38,769 nucleotides of DNA. Origin: a virus. The notes below the pieces were generated by a model. That model worked only from the letters and a program-made list of their open reading frames with translations, was not told where the DNA came from and made no database searches. Positions 1 to 7,263 of the stretch are shown here, piece after piece; positions within the stretch are counted from its first letter, which is position 1, and every line of letters starts with the position of its first letter. Position numbers and translations under genes: made by a program. The stretch spans positions 1-38,769 of IMG/VR virus record IMGVR_UViG_3300022745_000090; one strand, given 5' to 3'.

Positions 1-264
1 AGTGCTCAGAGCAGGAGAAACAACCGAAGGATCGACTTGGCAGTTGTTGCCGGAACCATCTTCCTGAGTCACCGTAACCCAGCCGGAGCCACCAACAGGG
101 TTGGAGCGCAGCGTGTTGACGGTCACAGGGTTGTAGCCGATTCCATCAGGGAAATTTTCCTTTTTGAGAAGGGCGGCAACGCGGCCAGTGGCGCGAAGAA
201 GGTTATAAACGCGACCTTGGAGACGGGAGGCGTCAGAAACGAAGGTTTGATTGAGATTAGCCAT
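1..264 (-). CDS. Major capsid-like protein, N-terminal part (runs off left edge)
   Basis: Only the first 88 codons are inside the window. The frame opens at ATG with MANLNQTFVSDA and stays open to base 1. No Shine-Dalgarno site precedes it. It follows portal and scaffold in the same direction, which is the usual place of the major capsid gene in tailed phages. The Gly-rich stretch near residues 60-75 (VGGSGW) and the absence of a signal peptide fit, but no diagnostic capsid motif is visible in so short a piece. The capsid call therefore rests on gene order. Confidence 0.6.
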   Translation of the reverse strand, partial: MANLNQTFVSDASRLQGRVYNLLRATGRVAALLKKENFPDGIGYNPVTVNTLRSNPVGGSGWVTVTQEDGSGNNCQVDPSVVSPALST

Positions 265-376
265 AATGGTCTAAGAGTAGGGGGTGGTGTTGGTTTTGGG
301 CCTTGCCAACAGCGGTTGCGTGATGCTCGATGCGGCAAGAAAATTGACACGCCTTAGTGGCGCTTCTTGACGATCA

Positions 377-449
377 GCGAGCAACCGATCCAACTCTTAC
401 GAGTCATTTATAGCTCATGGTGTTATTTTCACTGGCGAGCAACCAGTCC
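377..449. repeat. Pair of 15-bp direct repeats in the capsid/553 intergenic gap
   Basis: GCGAGCAACCGATCC (377-391) and GCGAGCAACCAGTCC (435-449) differ at two positions and lie 58 bp apart. They are the only clear structure in the 288-bp gap between the divergent starts at 264 and 553. The gap must hold control signals for both genes. No convincing -35/-10 pair was seen, so a regulator-binding role is only a possibility. Confidence 0.4.
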
Positions 450-552
450 TAAAACTAAGGATTTTAAGCTCTATCGCGAGATTGATGCAAATTTGAGAAT
501 CCGTCAAGGATATTTTTCTTGATTTGAGGAGTGATCAACTTTACGCTTACCA

Positions 553-792
553 ATGGCCGAACAAACCAAATCAGAAATCCTCACCGAAAAGCTGGCGAAA
601 CACCTCGATTTTCACACGAAGCAAATCGAACCGACATTCCCAGATGTTCTTGAGGCGCTGGCGGTCAACGTGGCCTGCTGCATCCACAACAACGCTCGTG
701 GGAACAAGCCTGCGGTGATTCTGGCCTTCAAGGAAGGATTGGACAAGATTCTTGCCTCCCTTGAGGACGACGAGGCGGTTGTTCTGAATTAA
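553..792 (+). CDS. Small conserved-looking protein of unknown function, opposite to the head operon
   Basis: A 79-residue protein beginning MAEQTKSEILTEKL. It is mostly helical and acidic at the C-terminus (LEDDEAVVL), with a hydrophobic middle segment (LEALAVNVACCI) too polar overall to be a membrane span. Its composition looks like real coding sequence. It is convergent with the scaffold gene, overlapping its stop by 4 bases, and divergent from the capsid gene. It is thus a plus-strand island inside minus-strand head genes. A purine-rich GAGGAG lies about 20 bases before the ATG, too far for a standard site. No family recognised. Confidence 0.65.
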   Translation: MAEQTKSEILTEKLAKHLDFHTKQIEPTFPDVLEALAVNVACCIHNNARGNKPAVILAFKEGLDKILASLEDDEAVVLN

Positions 793-2003
793 GCAAACAT
801 ATTACGCATTCCAGCCTGGAGTTCAGCGGCAAAATCTTCATCCTCAAGGCCAATTGCCTGTTTGACAGGCTCGCCGTGATTCTGCTTTGTTCCGGGCTTT
901 GCGGCAACGACGCCATCGCGCTCTTTCTTGACGGCTGCCAGCTCTTTCATGACCACGTTAAGGCGGTTGATGAGAACAGCCGCCACATGCGGGGCTTGCG
1001 CCTGAAAAGCGCGTTCAACCGGATCATCGGAAATGTTTGCCGAGTTTACCGCTTCCATGAACTCGGTTTTCTCGGCATCACTCAGGTTCTTTAGCACAGG
1101 AGACAGCTTGGACTCAATGATGGTCTTTGATTGCTCGGCAGCCTGCTTCCATGCCTTTTCCTGCTCAACTGTGGACACATCAGCCTTTTGCTTCTGTGAA
1201 ATCTCTTTCGACTGGCGCAGTTCTCCAGCCTTGGTTTCAAGCTCGGCCTGTTTCTGCCAAATCGTGTGCATGCGATTGGCTGCGTTGTGCAGCGAGTTTG
1301 CGACGCCAGCAGGCACTTCGCGATCTTCGTCCAAAGCGGCATCAGCAGCGGCTTTCACCACTTTGTCGATGGCGATATTGCGACGCCATTCAGACTTTTC
1401 CTGCATCGCTTCAAACAGCGCCGATGGATCAATCTTAAACTCCGTGGCGATTTCTCCCACTTCACTGCCAATATGATCCAGCGGTTCAGCCACCGTTTTC
1501 TTGAACTCAGGAGAGTTGCGCAGATCGTACACATCGCGAAATTCACGAAGCTCTTTCAATTCAGATTCCAGTTCGGGCGGCACGCTGGCCTTCTGCAATT
1601 CGGCGATCTTGGATTCGTATTCCTTGATCTTTGGCTCCGCCTCCTTCCACTGCTTTTCAATGGCGCGAAGCTGCTTCCATTTGCTCATCGCCTTGGGATT
1701 CTGCTCGCCTTCTGGCGGCAAATCGCCTTCTTCGGCGGGAGCCTCTTCTTCGGCTGGCTCCTCCAACTTGCTCAACTTGTCAGTCAGTTTGGTCTTGGCG
1801 CTTTTTACGTCGCCCTCTTTCTGGGCTGGCTCAACCGCCTGAGAAACTTCGGCCTGCTGCTTTTGAGGAGTGTTATGGGCCTCAATTCCCTTGCTGAGTT
1901 CAGCGGCGAAATCAGCTTCTCCAAGGTCAGCTTGTGGGGCTGCTCCGCCTCCGCCAGCAGGGGCTTCGGCTTCGTTGAACAGGGGTGTTTGGATGTGGAT
2001 CAT
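789..2003 (-). CDS. Scaffold-like head assembly protein
   Basis: A 404-residue, strongly charged, Ala/Glu/Lys-rich protein with long predicted coiled-coil stretches (about residues 105-150 and 240-300) and a Gly/Pro/Ala-rich linker near the N-terminus. Composition, size and position between portal and capsid fit a scaffolding protein. No Ser protease motif was seen. The segment DFAAELSKGI at residues 31-40 is echoed as DFAAELQAGM at 390-399, five residues before the end. The ATG follows the leader AAACGACACAACCC, which starts within the stop codon of the upstream gene. Confidence 0.7.
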   Translation of the reverse strand: MIHIQTPLFNEAEAPAGGGGAAPQADLGEADFAAELSKGIEAHNTPQKQQAEVSQAVEPAQKEGDVKSAKTKLTDKLSKLEEPAEEEAPAEEGDLPPEGEQNPKAMSKWKQLRAIEKQWKEAEPKIKEYESKIAELQKASVPPELESELKELREFRDVYDLRNSPEFKKTVAEPLDHIGSEVGEIATEFKIDPSALFEAMQEKSEWRRNIAIDKVVKAAADAALDEDREVPAGVANSLHNAANRMHTIWQKQAELETKAGELRQSKEISQKQKADVSTVEQEKAWKQAAEQSKTIIESKLSPVLKNLSDAEKTEFMEAVNSANISDDPVERAFQAQAPHVAAVLINRLNVVMKELAAVKKERDGVVAAKPGTKQNHGEPVKQAIGLEDEDFAAELQAGMRNMFA

Positions 2004-2015
2004 GGGTTGTGTCGT

Positions 2016-2351
2016 TTATTTGGTGAAAGTCGGCAGCTTTTGCAGGTGTTTTGGCAGCGTGTGAACGAAAGGCTCTTCTTCCGCAAGGTCGTCCGGGTGC
2101 TGGTTCATTGGCATGGTAAGGCGGTAAAGCGCATCCAGGGCGCTGTTGATGCCGACCATCTCATGAAACTTATGGGCAACCACCGTGTCAGGATGGTTTC
2201 TCGAATCGAGTTGCGGGATACTCTTTGGAATCCCCGCCTCTCGAATGACTTCGATGGCCTGTTTCAGCGCAGGCTCGTTTAGAAGTCGCGCTAGTTCCAT
2301 TCTTGCGTCGTCGCTTTTGCGAAACGCGATCATTTTGGATGTTAATTCCAT
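2016..2351 (-). CDS. Small protein between portal and scaffold, function unknown
   Basis: A 111-residue basic-then-acidic protein with a helical N-terminal half (LARLLNEPALKQAIEVIREAG). It starts 10 bases after the portal stop, directly behind TAAACGACAATG, a clear case of the A/C-rich start leader that recurs in this genome. Position suggests a head-assembly accessory. No motif supports a specific role. Confidence 0.8.
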   Translation of the reverse strand: MELTSKMIAFRKSDDARMELARLLNEPALKQAIEVIREAGIPKSIPQLDSRNHPDTVVAHKFHEMVGINSALDALYRLTMPMNQHPDDLAEEEPFVHTLPKHLQKLPTFTK

Positions 2352-2361
2352 TGTCGTTTAG

Positions 2362-4533
2362 TTAGGCTGCTGGCTGTTGTTTGAGTGCGGCCTCAGCCAT
2401 CTTTTGCCGCAAATCTTGGGCGTTTTTAGCATCTCGGAACGCCATGTCCTGACGGTGGCGCTCTTGGTCAAACTGGAGGTCTTGTTGTTTCTTTTGAAGC
2501 TCTAGCATGGTCTGTGCTTCCACGGCTTGCCGTTCAACACCAGGGGTTGAGCCACCATCATTAACCTCTTCGCCAGCCGTCCTTTGAGCTTTTCGAGCTT
2601 CAGCGTCCAGATGCTTTTGACCGTTGATCACCACTTCGCCAATCTGCTCAAGGGAAGCCTTGAACTCAGGGTAAAGCGGATTCTCAGGACTGATAAACTG
2701 CATATGCTCGGTGGCATGCTGCCAGACCGGGAACATTTGCTTGATAGCGGCATCCAGTTCGATTTGAACCTGCGAGAGCGCCCCGTTGATTTCCGATAGC
2801 GCCGCCAAATGGCTGCCAACGTGAACCACATGATCCTGATTCGGCTCAATCTGCGCAGGTTTGCCAAGCTCCATAAGGGAGTTTTCCATGTTGGCAATCT
2901 GCAAGTCCATCGGAGGACGGCTGCCAGATTCATCAGGGACCAGCAAGCGGGCAAACTGTGTGTCAGTGTAAGATGCCGTGAACTGGCGCAGGAGAATCCG
3001 TTGTCCTTCTTGGTCGAACTGTCCCATGACCGGCATCAAAGCTCCAAACGAAGCACGGCGGTCTTGGGCGCTGCCCTTGCCGATCCCACGGTTGATTTCG
3101 ATGGAGCCGACATCAACGGCATAGATAGCGTCAATCGGCACTCCACGCTTCAAGCAGCGCTTGCGGAACTCAAAGATTTCCTTCCCGCCTGGATGTGCTG
3201 CTGAAACTTCAGGGTTGCACGCACGACGAACAACTTCGCGGAAGTCATTCTTCCAAGAGTTAAAGAACAGATCGACGCTGGCTGCATTTAAGCGTCCTTC
3301 AATCTCATTTTGCGAGCGAACTTCTTCGGCGGTTTTCGCCACATTGCTGAACTTCATCGCCGCCCCAGGGGAGCGTGTCCGCATGGCAAAGATGCTCTGC
3401 ACCTGTTGAATGGCGGGAATGAGAGACTGCTGAAATGGAACGTGAGGGATTTCAGGGAACGTGGTGCCTTGATCGACCACGTTATAAGGCCCACGCGGGC
3501 GGATCATTTGGTCAATGACCGCATCCTCGGAGCTTGCCTGAATATGAGGAGTGGCCGCAAAACAAGCCTGATCCAAGAACTTGCAGGTCAGCATGTTCAA
3601 GCTGGCTGAACCGTTGTGGCCCCTCCAAGCATTGCCGCGAATGGAGTAAAAGTCACCATTGCTGCCGACACCGTACGTGTAGGCCGTGACGAGCTGGCTC
3701 ATGTCCTGATAAAGACCCTCGCACTTGTAAAGGAAGTCGCCAACGCCGTCGTAACGGGCAATGATGTGGGTCACAGTTCCATCGCATTCACGAATCCAGC
3801 CATGAACGATGTCAACAGTGGTGGCAGAAAGACCGGTGAAGTAGTCCTGATCCTTGTACGTCCGCTCCATCTCCTGTGGATTGGAGGTGTCCGCCGCTTT
3901 CTGCGTGGCAGACTTCATCGCCTTTTTGACTGCCTCAACATTCCAGCCAGCCTTTGCCGCCGCTTCTTCATTCTCAATTTTGCGATAAAGCTGAGAGGGA
4001 AGCATTTCGACTTTGCACGTCACGATGTCCACATCATTGATGCAGGCGCGAGTCCGGCGGGGCATCTTCAGGAAGGAAAGATCGTAAGCCTTCCATCGCC
4101 AGTCGTATTGATCCTCGCGGAAAGTAAAAGCGACACCAAACATCGTGAAAAGATGTATGGTCATTTGTAAGGTGAACGGCCAATCGGGCCAGTTCTTGAT
4201 CATCCGGGTGACTTCCTCGGCGATGATCTGCGAATTGCGATTGCGCTCAAGCTCTGAGCCGTAGTCGGAAGGCGTGGTGCCAAAAACGTCAATCGACTCA
4301 AACAGAGAGTTGTATGGCTCCTCAACGTCCTGCTGGCTTTGGGTGAGATACCCCCAATTGACGTTGGTTCTGCCGCCCAGACCGAATTTGCGATCCTCGG
4401 ATTCCGAGTAAGGCGGGTTCCCATCTACCTCGGATTGCACCAATGCCCGTGCCCGGCTTGCCTCAAAGTCCGAACTGAACAATGCTTGAAACGTCGATGC
4501 CAGTTCAGACGCCGAAGAAATGCGATTGCGCAT
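2362..4533 (-). CDS. Portal (head-tail connector) protein
   Basis: About 723 residues from the chosen start. It is long, has no signal peptide, and is rich in helices with an acidic/Gln-rich C-terminal tail (QKKQQDLQFDQERHRQD region). It lies first in the run portal, small protein, scaffold, capsid. Its size and an internal stretch of the type MRTRSPGAAMKFSNVAKTAEEV resemble the clip/stem region of podovirus-like portals. The ATG at 4533 (MRNRISS) is chosen because GGAG stands 8 bases before it. An in-frame ATG at 4614 would add 27 residues but has no ribosome site and sits 2 bases from a strong hairpin. The assignment is by context and overall resemblance. Confidence 0.72.
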   Translation of the reverse strand: MRNRISSASELASTFQALFSSDFEASRARALVQSEVDGNPPYSESEDRKFGLGGRTNVNWGYLTQSQQDVEEPYNSLFESIDVFGTTPSDYGSELERNRNSQIIAEEVTRMIKNWPDWPFTLQMTIHLFTMFGVAFTFREDQYDWRWKAYDLSFLKMPRRTRACINDVDIVTCKVEMLPSQLYRKIENEEAAAKAGWNVEAVKKAMKSATQKAADTSNPQEMERTYKDQDYFTGLSATTVDIVHGWIRECDGTVTHIIARYDGVGDFLYKCEGLYQDMSQLVTAYTYGVGSNGDFYSIRGNAWRGHNGSASLNMLTCKFLDQACFAATPHIQASSEDAVIDQMIRPRGPYNVVDQGTTFPEIPHVPFQQSLIPAIQQVQSIFAMRTRSPGAAMKFSNVAKTAEEVRSQNEIEGRLNAASVDLFFNSWKNDFREVVRRACNPEVSAAHPGGKEIFEFRKRCLKRGVPIDAIYAVDVGSIEINRGIGKGSAQDRRASFGALMPVMGQFDQEGQRILLRQFTASYTDTQFARLLVPDESGSRPPMDLQIANMENSLMELGKPAQIEPNQDHVVHVGSHLAALSEINGALSQVQIELDAAIKQMFPVWQHATEHMQFISPENPLYPEFKASLEQIGEVVINGQKHLDAEARKAQRTAGEEVNDGGSTPGVERQAVEAQTMLELQKKQQDLQFDQERHRQDMAFRDAKNAQDLRQKMAEAALKQQPAA

Positions 4534-4616
4534 TTTGATTTCTCCAGTCTCCTGATTGATGATCGACGGAAGAGTGGATGGCGAGACTGAGCCTGAATTT
4601 GAGGTAAAAATCATTA

Positions 4617-4647
4617 GCGGTCACTGCTCAAATAAGCAAGTGACCGC
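4617..4647. promoter_or_regulatory. 9-bp hairpin in the portal leader
   Basis: GCGGTCACT (4617-4625) pairs perfectly with AGTGACCGC (4639-4647), with an inner GCT/AGC extension. On the minus strand it lies in the leader of the portal gene, followed after 7 bases by a run of five T. It could be an operator, an attenuator or a processing site. Confidence 0.5.
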
Positions 4648-4719
4648 ATTGTTGCCTTACGGATATTATGGAGTCAAGGACTAAATTTACGGTAATCGCA
4701 AACCTTGGGCAGAACTTTC

Positions 4720-4748
4720 GCTCCTCCGAACGCTCCGCGTCGGAGAGC
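4720..4748 (-). terminator. Hairpin just after the stop of the 4755 gene
   Basis: GCTCCTCCGA (4720-4729) can pair with TCGGAGAGC (4740-4748) with one bulge. It begins 7 bases past a minus-strand stop codon. There is no T-run after it, so it may be a transcript-end stabiliser rather than an intrinsic terminator. Confidence 0.35.
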
Positions 4749-4754
4749 TATGTG

Positions 4755-5066
4755 TTATGCAGAGCGGAGGCGGTGCGCATCGTAGCGGCAGAAGTCCACG
4801 AAGGACTCAAAGCATTCGTCGCATTTCCGGTATCGGGCGTATCGCTCTTGAGCCTTGGTTCTCTTTCGGAGTGCGCCCATTCCCAAATATTCAACTTCGC
4901 TCGTCGGGTGCGCGTTTCGGATTTCTCCTGGTTTATCTGCGTCGAAGTTAACGCCGATGTAGTGCCCGCGATCTTCGGCGATGATGCCGGGTTTTCCGCC
5001 GACTTTGACGAGTCGCCCAATTTCGGCGGGGACTCCGTAGTATTGTTTTACATATTCACAGTTCAT
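4755..5066 (-). CDS. Conserved-looking phage hypothetical protein
   Basis: A 103-residue protein starting MNCEYVKQYYGVP. It has a compact beta-rich core (IGRLVKVGGKPGIIAEDRG) followed by a Lys/Arg-rich C-terminal half with a C-x2-C pair (RKCDECF). The N-terminal part looks like a small SH3-like barrel, while the C-terminal Cys and charged residues suggest nucleic-acid or metal binding. An upstream in-frame TTG at 5099 is possible, but the ATG is preferred. It stands alone between hairpins at 4720 and 5127. Confidence 0.8.
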   Translation of the reverse strand: MNCEYVKQYYGVPAEIGRLVKVGGKPGIIAEDRGHYIGVNFDADKPGEIRNAHPTSEVEYLGMGALRKRTKAQERYARYRKCDECFESFVDFCRYDAHRLRSA

Positions 5067-5126
5067 GATTTTCGGAAGATTAAAGACGGAGCATAACAAT
5101 ACGTTGCAGGGAATTCGGGTTACGTG

Positions 5127-5158
5127 TCAGGGGTGCGAGCGACTGTCCTCCCCCCTGA
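5127..5158. other. Inverted repeat upstream of the 4755 gene
   Basis: TCAGGGG (5127-5133) and CCCCTGA (5152-5158) form a 7-bp stem with an 18-base loop. It lies in the 105-base gap between the stop of the 5172 gene and the next start. It is not followed by a T-run on either strand. Confidence 0.35.
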
Positions 5159-5171
5159 GTTTTCTTGCGCT

Positions 5172-5435
5172 CTAACAAAGTTTGATTGGCCTGCCATGAG
5201 AGTCCGCCCAGATCTTAACAGGAAGCGGCAGTGCTAGAATTTGCTCGATGTGTGCGCGTCCCCTCTCAGTCGTCATCCAACCGCTCGTTGGATGTGGGGC
5301 ACTCTCTTCATCTGGCTTGATTAGACCGCTTTTCACGAGATCGTTGAGATACTCGTTTTTCGTGTCCGTGAGTGATTCGATTGGCTCGCAGATAGCGTGT
5401 GCATGGAGTAACAATTGGATGTGTAATGGAGTCAT
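5172..5435 (-). CDS. Small winged-helix-like phage protein
   Basis: An 87-residue protein (MTPLHIQLLLHAHAICEP). The pattern of an N-terminal helix, a middle ending in GLIKPDE, then TTERGRAHIEQILALPLP resembles small winged-helix proteins common in phages, where the TERGRAH wing follows the recognition helix. The start is supported by a strong GGGAGG site seven bases upstream and by an ATGA overlap with the preceding gene. DNA binding is likely but unproven. Confidence 0.82.
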   Translation of the reverse strand: MTPLHIQLLLHAHAICEPIESLTDTKNEYLNDLVKSGLIKPDEESAPHPTSGWMTTERGRAHIEQILALPLPVKIWADSHGRPIKLC

Positions 5436-5623
5436 TGGCTATCCTCCCTCCACAAGCTCAGCCTGTCGCCATCAATCTTGTACTTCACCTCGTTTTTCGC
5501 GCACCATTCGGCTAGGTTTTCCACGAAGTCCTTGGCGCGGACGCCCATCGAGCACACAGGGCCAGCAGGAATGGACTGGAGGTGCGCCAGGGCGGCTGAG
5601 AGGGCGTTGCGGTAGTTGATCAT
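5432..5623 (-). CDS. Small hypothetical protein
   Basis: 63 residues beginning MINYRNALSAALAHL. It is helical with a short beta end (KYKIDGDRLSLW). Its start overlaps the upstream stop (ATGA) and its stop overlaps the downstream start (ATGA), so it is translationally coupled on both sides. No family recognised. Confidence 0.78.
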   Translation of the reverse strand: MINYRNALSAALAHLQSIPAGPVCSMGVRAKDFVENLAEWCAKNEVKYKIDGDRLSLWREDSQ

Positions 5624-5934
5624 AACGAGTTGAGAATTGCCAACTTTTCTTGCTCTGCTCCTTTGACGCGAACAGTTTCAAAGACAGGCCAAGCTTTTTC
5701 CCAGATGAGCTTTCTTAATTCACTCGGAATCCTCCATTCTATTCCTGCGTCAAGCCTTTTCCCTACACGCACAGACACATAATCCCAAGGGGGAGATGGT
5801 CCAATTTCCTTGAATGCCTTGATGAGCAAATTGTCATTGCCCATTCCATAGGAATTTGACACCCAAATCCAGCCATCTGCGGACGCTAGTTTTGAAATGA
5901 TCTTATCTGCAATCTGTTGATCTTGTTCGGTCAT
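5620..5934 (-). CDS. Hypothetical protein, alpha/beta
   Basis: 104 residues from ATG (MTEQDQQIADKIISKLA). The frame continues upstream to a GTG at 5994, but the ATG is preceded by CTAAAACG, the genome's recurring start leader. The sequence SNSYGMGNDNLLIKAFKEIG followed by a beta-rich part (WDYVSVRVGKRLDAGIEWRI) looks like a small globular fold. No catalytic motif. It is coupled to the next gene by ATGA. Confidence 0.75.
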   Translation of the reverse strand: MTEQDQQIADKIISKLASADGWIWVSNSYGMGNDNLLIKAFKEIGPSPPWDYVSVRVGKRLDAGIEWRIPSELRKLIWEKAWPVFETVRVKGAEQEKLAILNSL

Positions 5935-6061
5935 CGTTTTAGAAATTGGTGCCTGCCGCCGCCAGAGTCCAGCTTTGGAACTGAGTTCCGCCACATTGGA
6001 TTGAGTGCTCTCTGGCGCTTTCTTTCGGATCGTCCAGCACAGGAACGGTCAGGCAAATTGG

Positions 6062-6367
6062 TCACTGGCAACTTTCACACGTTTCACCGTCACAAGCCTG
6101 CCGCTGTGGAAGTGGCTCATCAAGATCGGTGTCGATGCTGGGCTTTTCGATGATTGTCGTGGGAGGTTCTTCGCTCATGTGGCAATCTTCGCTCGGAAGA
6201 GATGAACCGTCAAGTTGAGTTATGCACCCACGGGCGAAAGTTGAAAGTTCTTGTCCGTAAGTTGGATCAAAATCGGCAAACAAATATTCGGGATGAATTT
6301 GTTGTGGCATTGCCTTTGGTGCCAAGGCAGCGCCAAGGATCATTTTGAAAAACGAGCGTAGCTTCAT
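6062..6367 (-). CDS. Hypothetical protein with Cys-rich C-terminus
   Basis: 101 residues from ATG (MKLRSFFKMILGAALAPK). The N-terminus has a basic stretch and a short hydrophobic run resembling a signal or membrane anchor. The C-terminus is acidic and ends in CDGETCESCQ. The start overlaps the upstream stop by ATGA. The frame extends to 6472, but only through antisense-like sequence over the upstream gene. Function unknown; possibly an exported or membrane-tethered small protein. Confidence 0.65.
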   Translation of the reverse strand: MKLRSFFKMILGAALAPKAMPQQIHPEYLFADFDPTYGQELSTFARGCITQLDGSSLPSEDCHMSEEPPTTIIEKPSIDTDLDEPLPQRQACDGETCESCQ

Positions 6368-6573
6368 TTTATTTCCGCTTTCTTCCTCCGCCCTCTCAAG
6401 CAGCCGCAGCTTTTCGTCTGACCGGTGACTAAACGCTGATACAGCGCGATTTTCTTCCCGCCGCACTCGCATTCACAAAGCCAAATGGAGTTCTGCCACT
6501 GGTTTTTGCCTAGGTATTCGATGACTGTCAGCTTGCCAAAAGTCTTCCCTTTTAGGGAAATTTGCTTGTTCAT
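6364..6573 (-). CDS. Stand-alone zinc-ribbon protein of the type found in phage HNH/AP2 endonucleases
   Basis: 69 residues. After SLKGKTFGKLTVIEYLG it carries C-x-C-x-C-GG about residues 35-40 and SCGCL near residue 60. This four-plus-cysteine module normally forms the N-terminal DNA-binding part of phage HNH or AP2-type proteins. Here no nuclease follows. The same module appears alone at 9019-9231 and fused to HNH at 30101-30760. It may be a DNA-binding adaptor or the remnant of a homing endonuclease. ATG at 6573 is chosen over an upstream TTG. Confidence 0.82.
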   Translation of the reverse strand: MNKQISLKGKTFGKLTVIEYLGKNQWQNSIWLCECECGGKKIALYQRLVTGQTKSCGCLRGRRKKAEIK

Positions 6574-6657
6574 TGAACAGCCATAATCCAAGTTTACGGT
6601 TGTTCAAGGCGATTCTCAAAGTTGATTCATCTGAGGCGGCGGTGATCTGGCCCTTCG

Positions 6658-6927
6658 TCAAAAGAATCTTTTTAGAGGTTCATATTTTGAGACAATCCTG
6701 TAGAGTCCGCTCCTGCCGTATTTGGTGTTATGCCATTTTATTAACTTTAACCTGAATCCAGCGGCGTCTGCCTCGCCAAAAACGAATGTGGTGTCGCTAT
6801 GGTTCAGAAGCCAGACGTGTTCCAGGCCGCTTGGTTTGATTGGATGGCAATCTGGAAGTTCTGGGATTCTGAATTGATCCCAGCGAATCAGGAGGTCGAG
6901 AATTGAGGGCGTAGAAATAGCTTCCAT
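6658..6927 (-). CDS. Hypothetical protein
   Basis: 89 residues beginning MEAISTPSILDLL, with mixed alpha/beta content and aromatic residues in the second half (WHNTKYGRSGLYRIVSKYEP). It starts 7 bases after the 49-residue gene upstream. About 85 bases separate it from the zinc-ribbon gene. No family recognised. Confidence 0.78.
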   Translation of the reverse strand: MEAISTPSILDLLIRWDQFRIPELPDCHPIKPSGLEHVWLLNHSDTTFVFGEADAAGFRLKLIKWHNTKYGRSGLYRIVSKYEPLKRFF

Positions 6928-6934
6928 GCATGGT

Positions 6935-7084
6935 TCATTTGATATGCTTTTTCAATGAATACCTAGATTGGTCGCGGGGCCGATAGACAGCTTGATGGTA
7001 TGGATCGGCAATCACTTTCCCCAGCGGAGTCTTCACGGAGGATTTTGACCACTTTTGGGGCTTGATATGGGCCAGGGTGTTCAT
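6935..7084 (-). CDS. Small basic hypothetical protein
   Basis: 49 residues, MNTLAHIKPQKWSKSSVKTP and ending SLKKHIK. Strongly basic. The start overlaps the stop of the XRE gene (ATGA), and the frame fills an otherwise empty 150-base slot exactly, which supports it as a real gene. Basicity suggests nucleic-acid contact. Function unknown. Confidence 0.7.
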   Translation of the reverse strand: MNTLAHIKPQKWSKSSVKTPLGKVIADPYHQAVYRPRDQSRYSLKKHIK

Positions 7085-7263
7085 TTGATGTTCTCCAAGA
7101 GCGTTTCAAGCAGCTTGTCCGACCATGTGCGCTCGCCGCCTTCCAGGTAGTTGATCAACCTTTCGGAAACCCCAAGCTTTTCAGCAAGCTGGCCCTTTGA
7201 AAGCGCCAGATGTTCACGCATCTCTCTTGCCGCCATGCGAATATGCCTGTCGTCCTCCTGCAT
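7081..7263 (-). CDS. XRE/Cro-type helix-turn-helix regulator
   Basis: 60 residues from ATG at 7263. The HTH is clear: LSKGQLAEKLGVSERLINYLEGGERTW, with the typical Q-LAEKLGVS turn and recognition helix. The frame is open to 7371, but that would overlap the upstream gene by 158 bases; starts at 7263 or 7236 keep the overlap short. It sits directly downstream of the replication-like gene and near the inverted-repeat operator at 8127-8189, so it is a candidate ligand of that site. Confidence 0.75.
   Translation of the reverse strand: MQEDDRHIRMAAREMREHLALSKGQLAEKLGVSERLINYLEGGERTWSDKLLETLLENIK

Noticed and set aside
1266-2282. Long plus-strand frame antisense to scaffold (338 residues, Phe/Leu/Arg-rich).
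   Set aside because: Composition is that of the reverse of a Lys/Glu/Ala-rich gene; no start signal and no motif.
4750-5105. TGTTATGC and GCATAACA flanking the 4755 gene looked like integron attC core sites.
   Set aside because: The copies are inverted, not direct, no RYYYAAC/GTTRRRY pair with proper arms is present and no integrase is visible.
6473-6661. Frame starting with TKGQITAASDESTLRI overlapping the zinc-ribbon gene.
   Set aside because: It has only a TTG start, overlaps a well-supported gene for about 100 bases and its second half is a shadow of the ribbon sequence.
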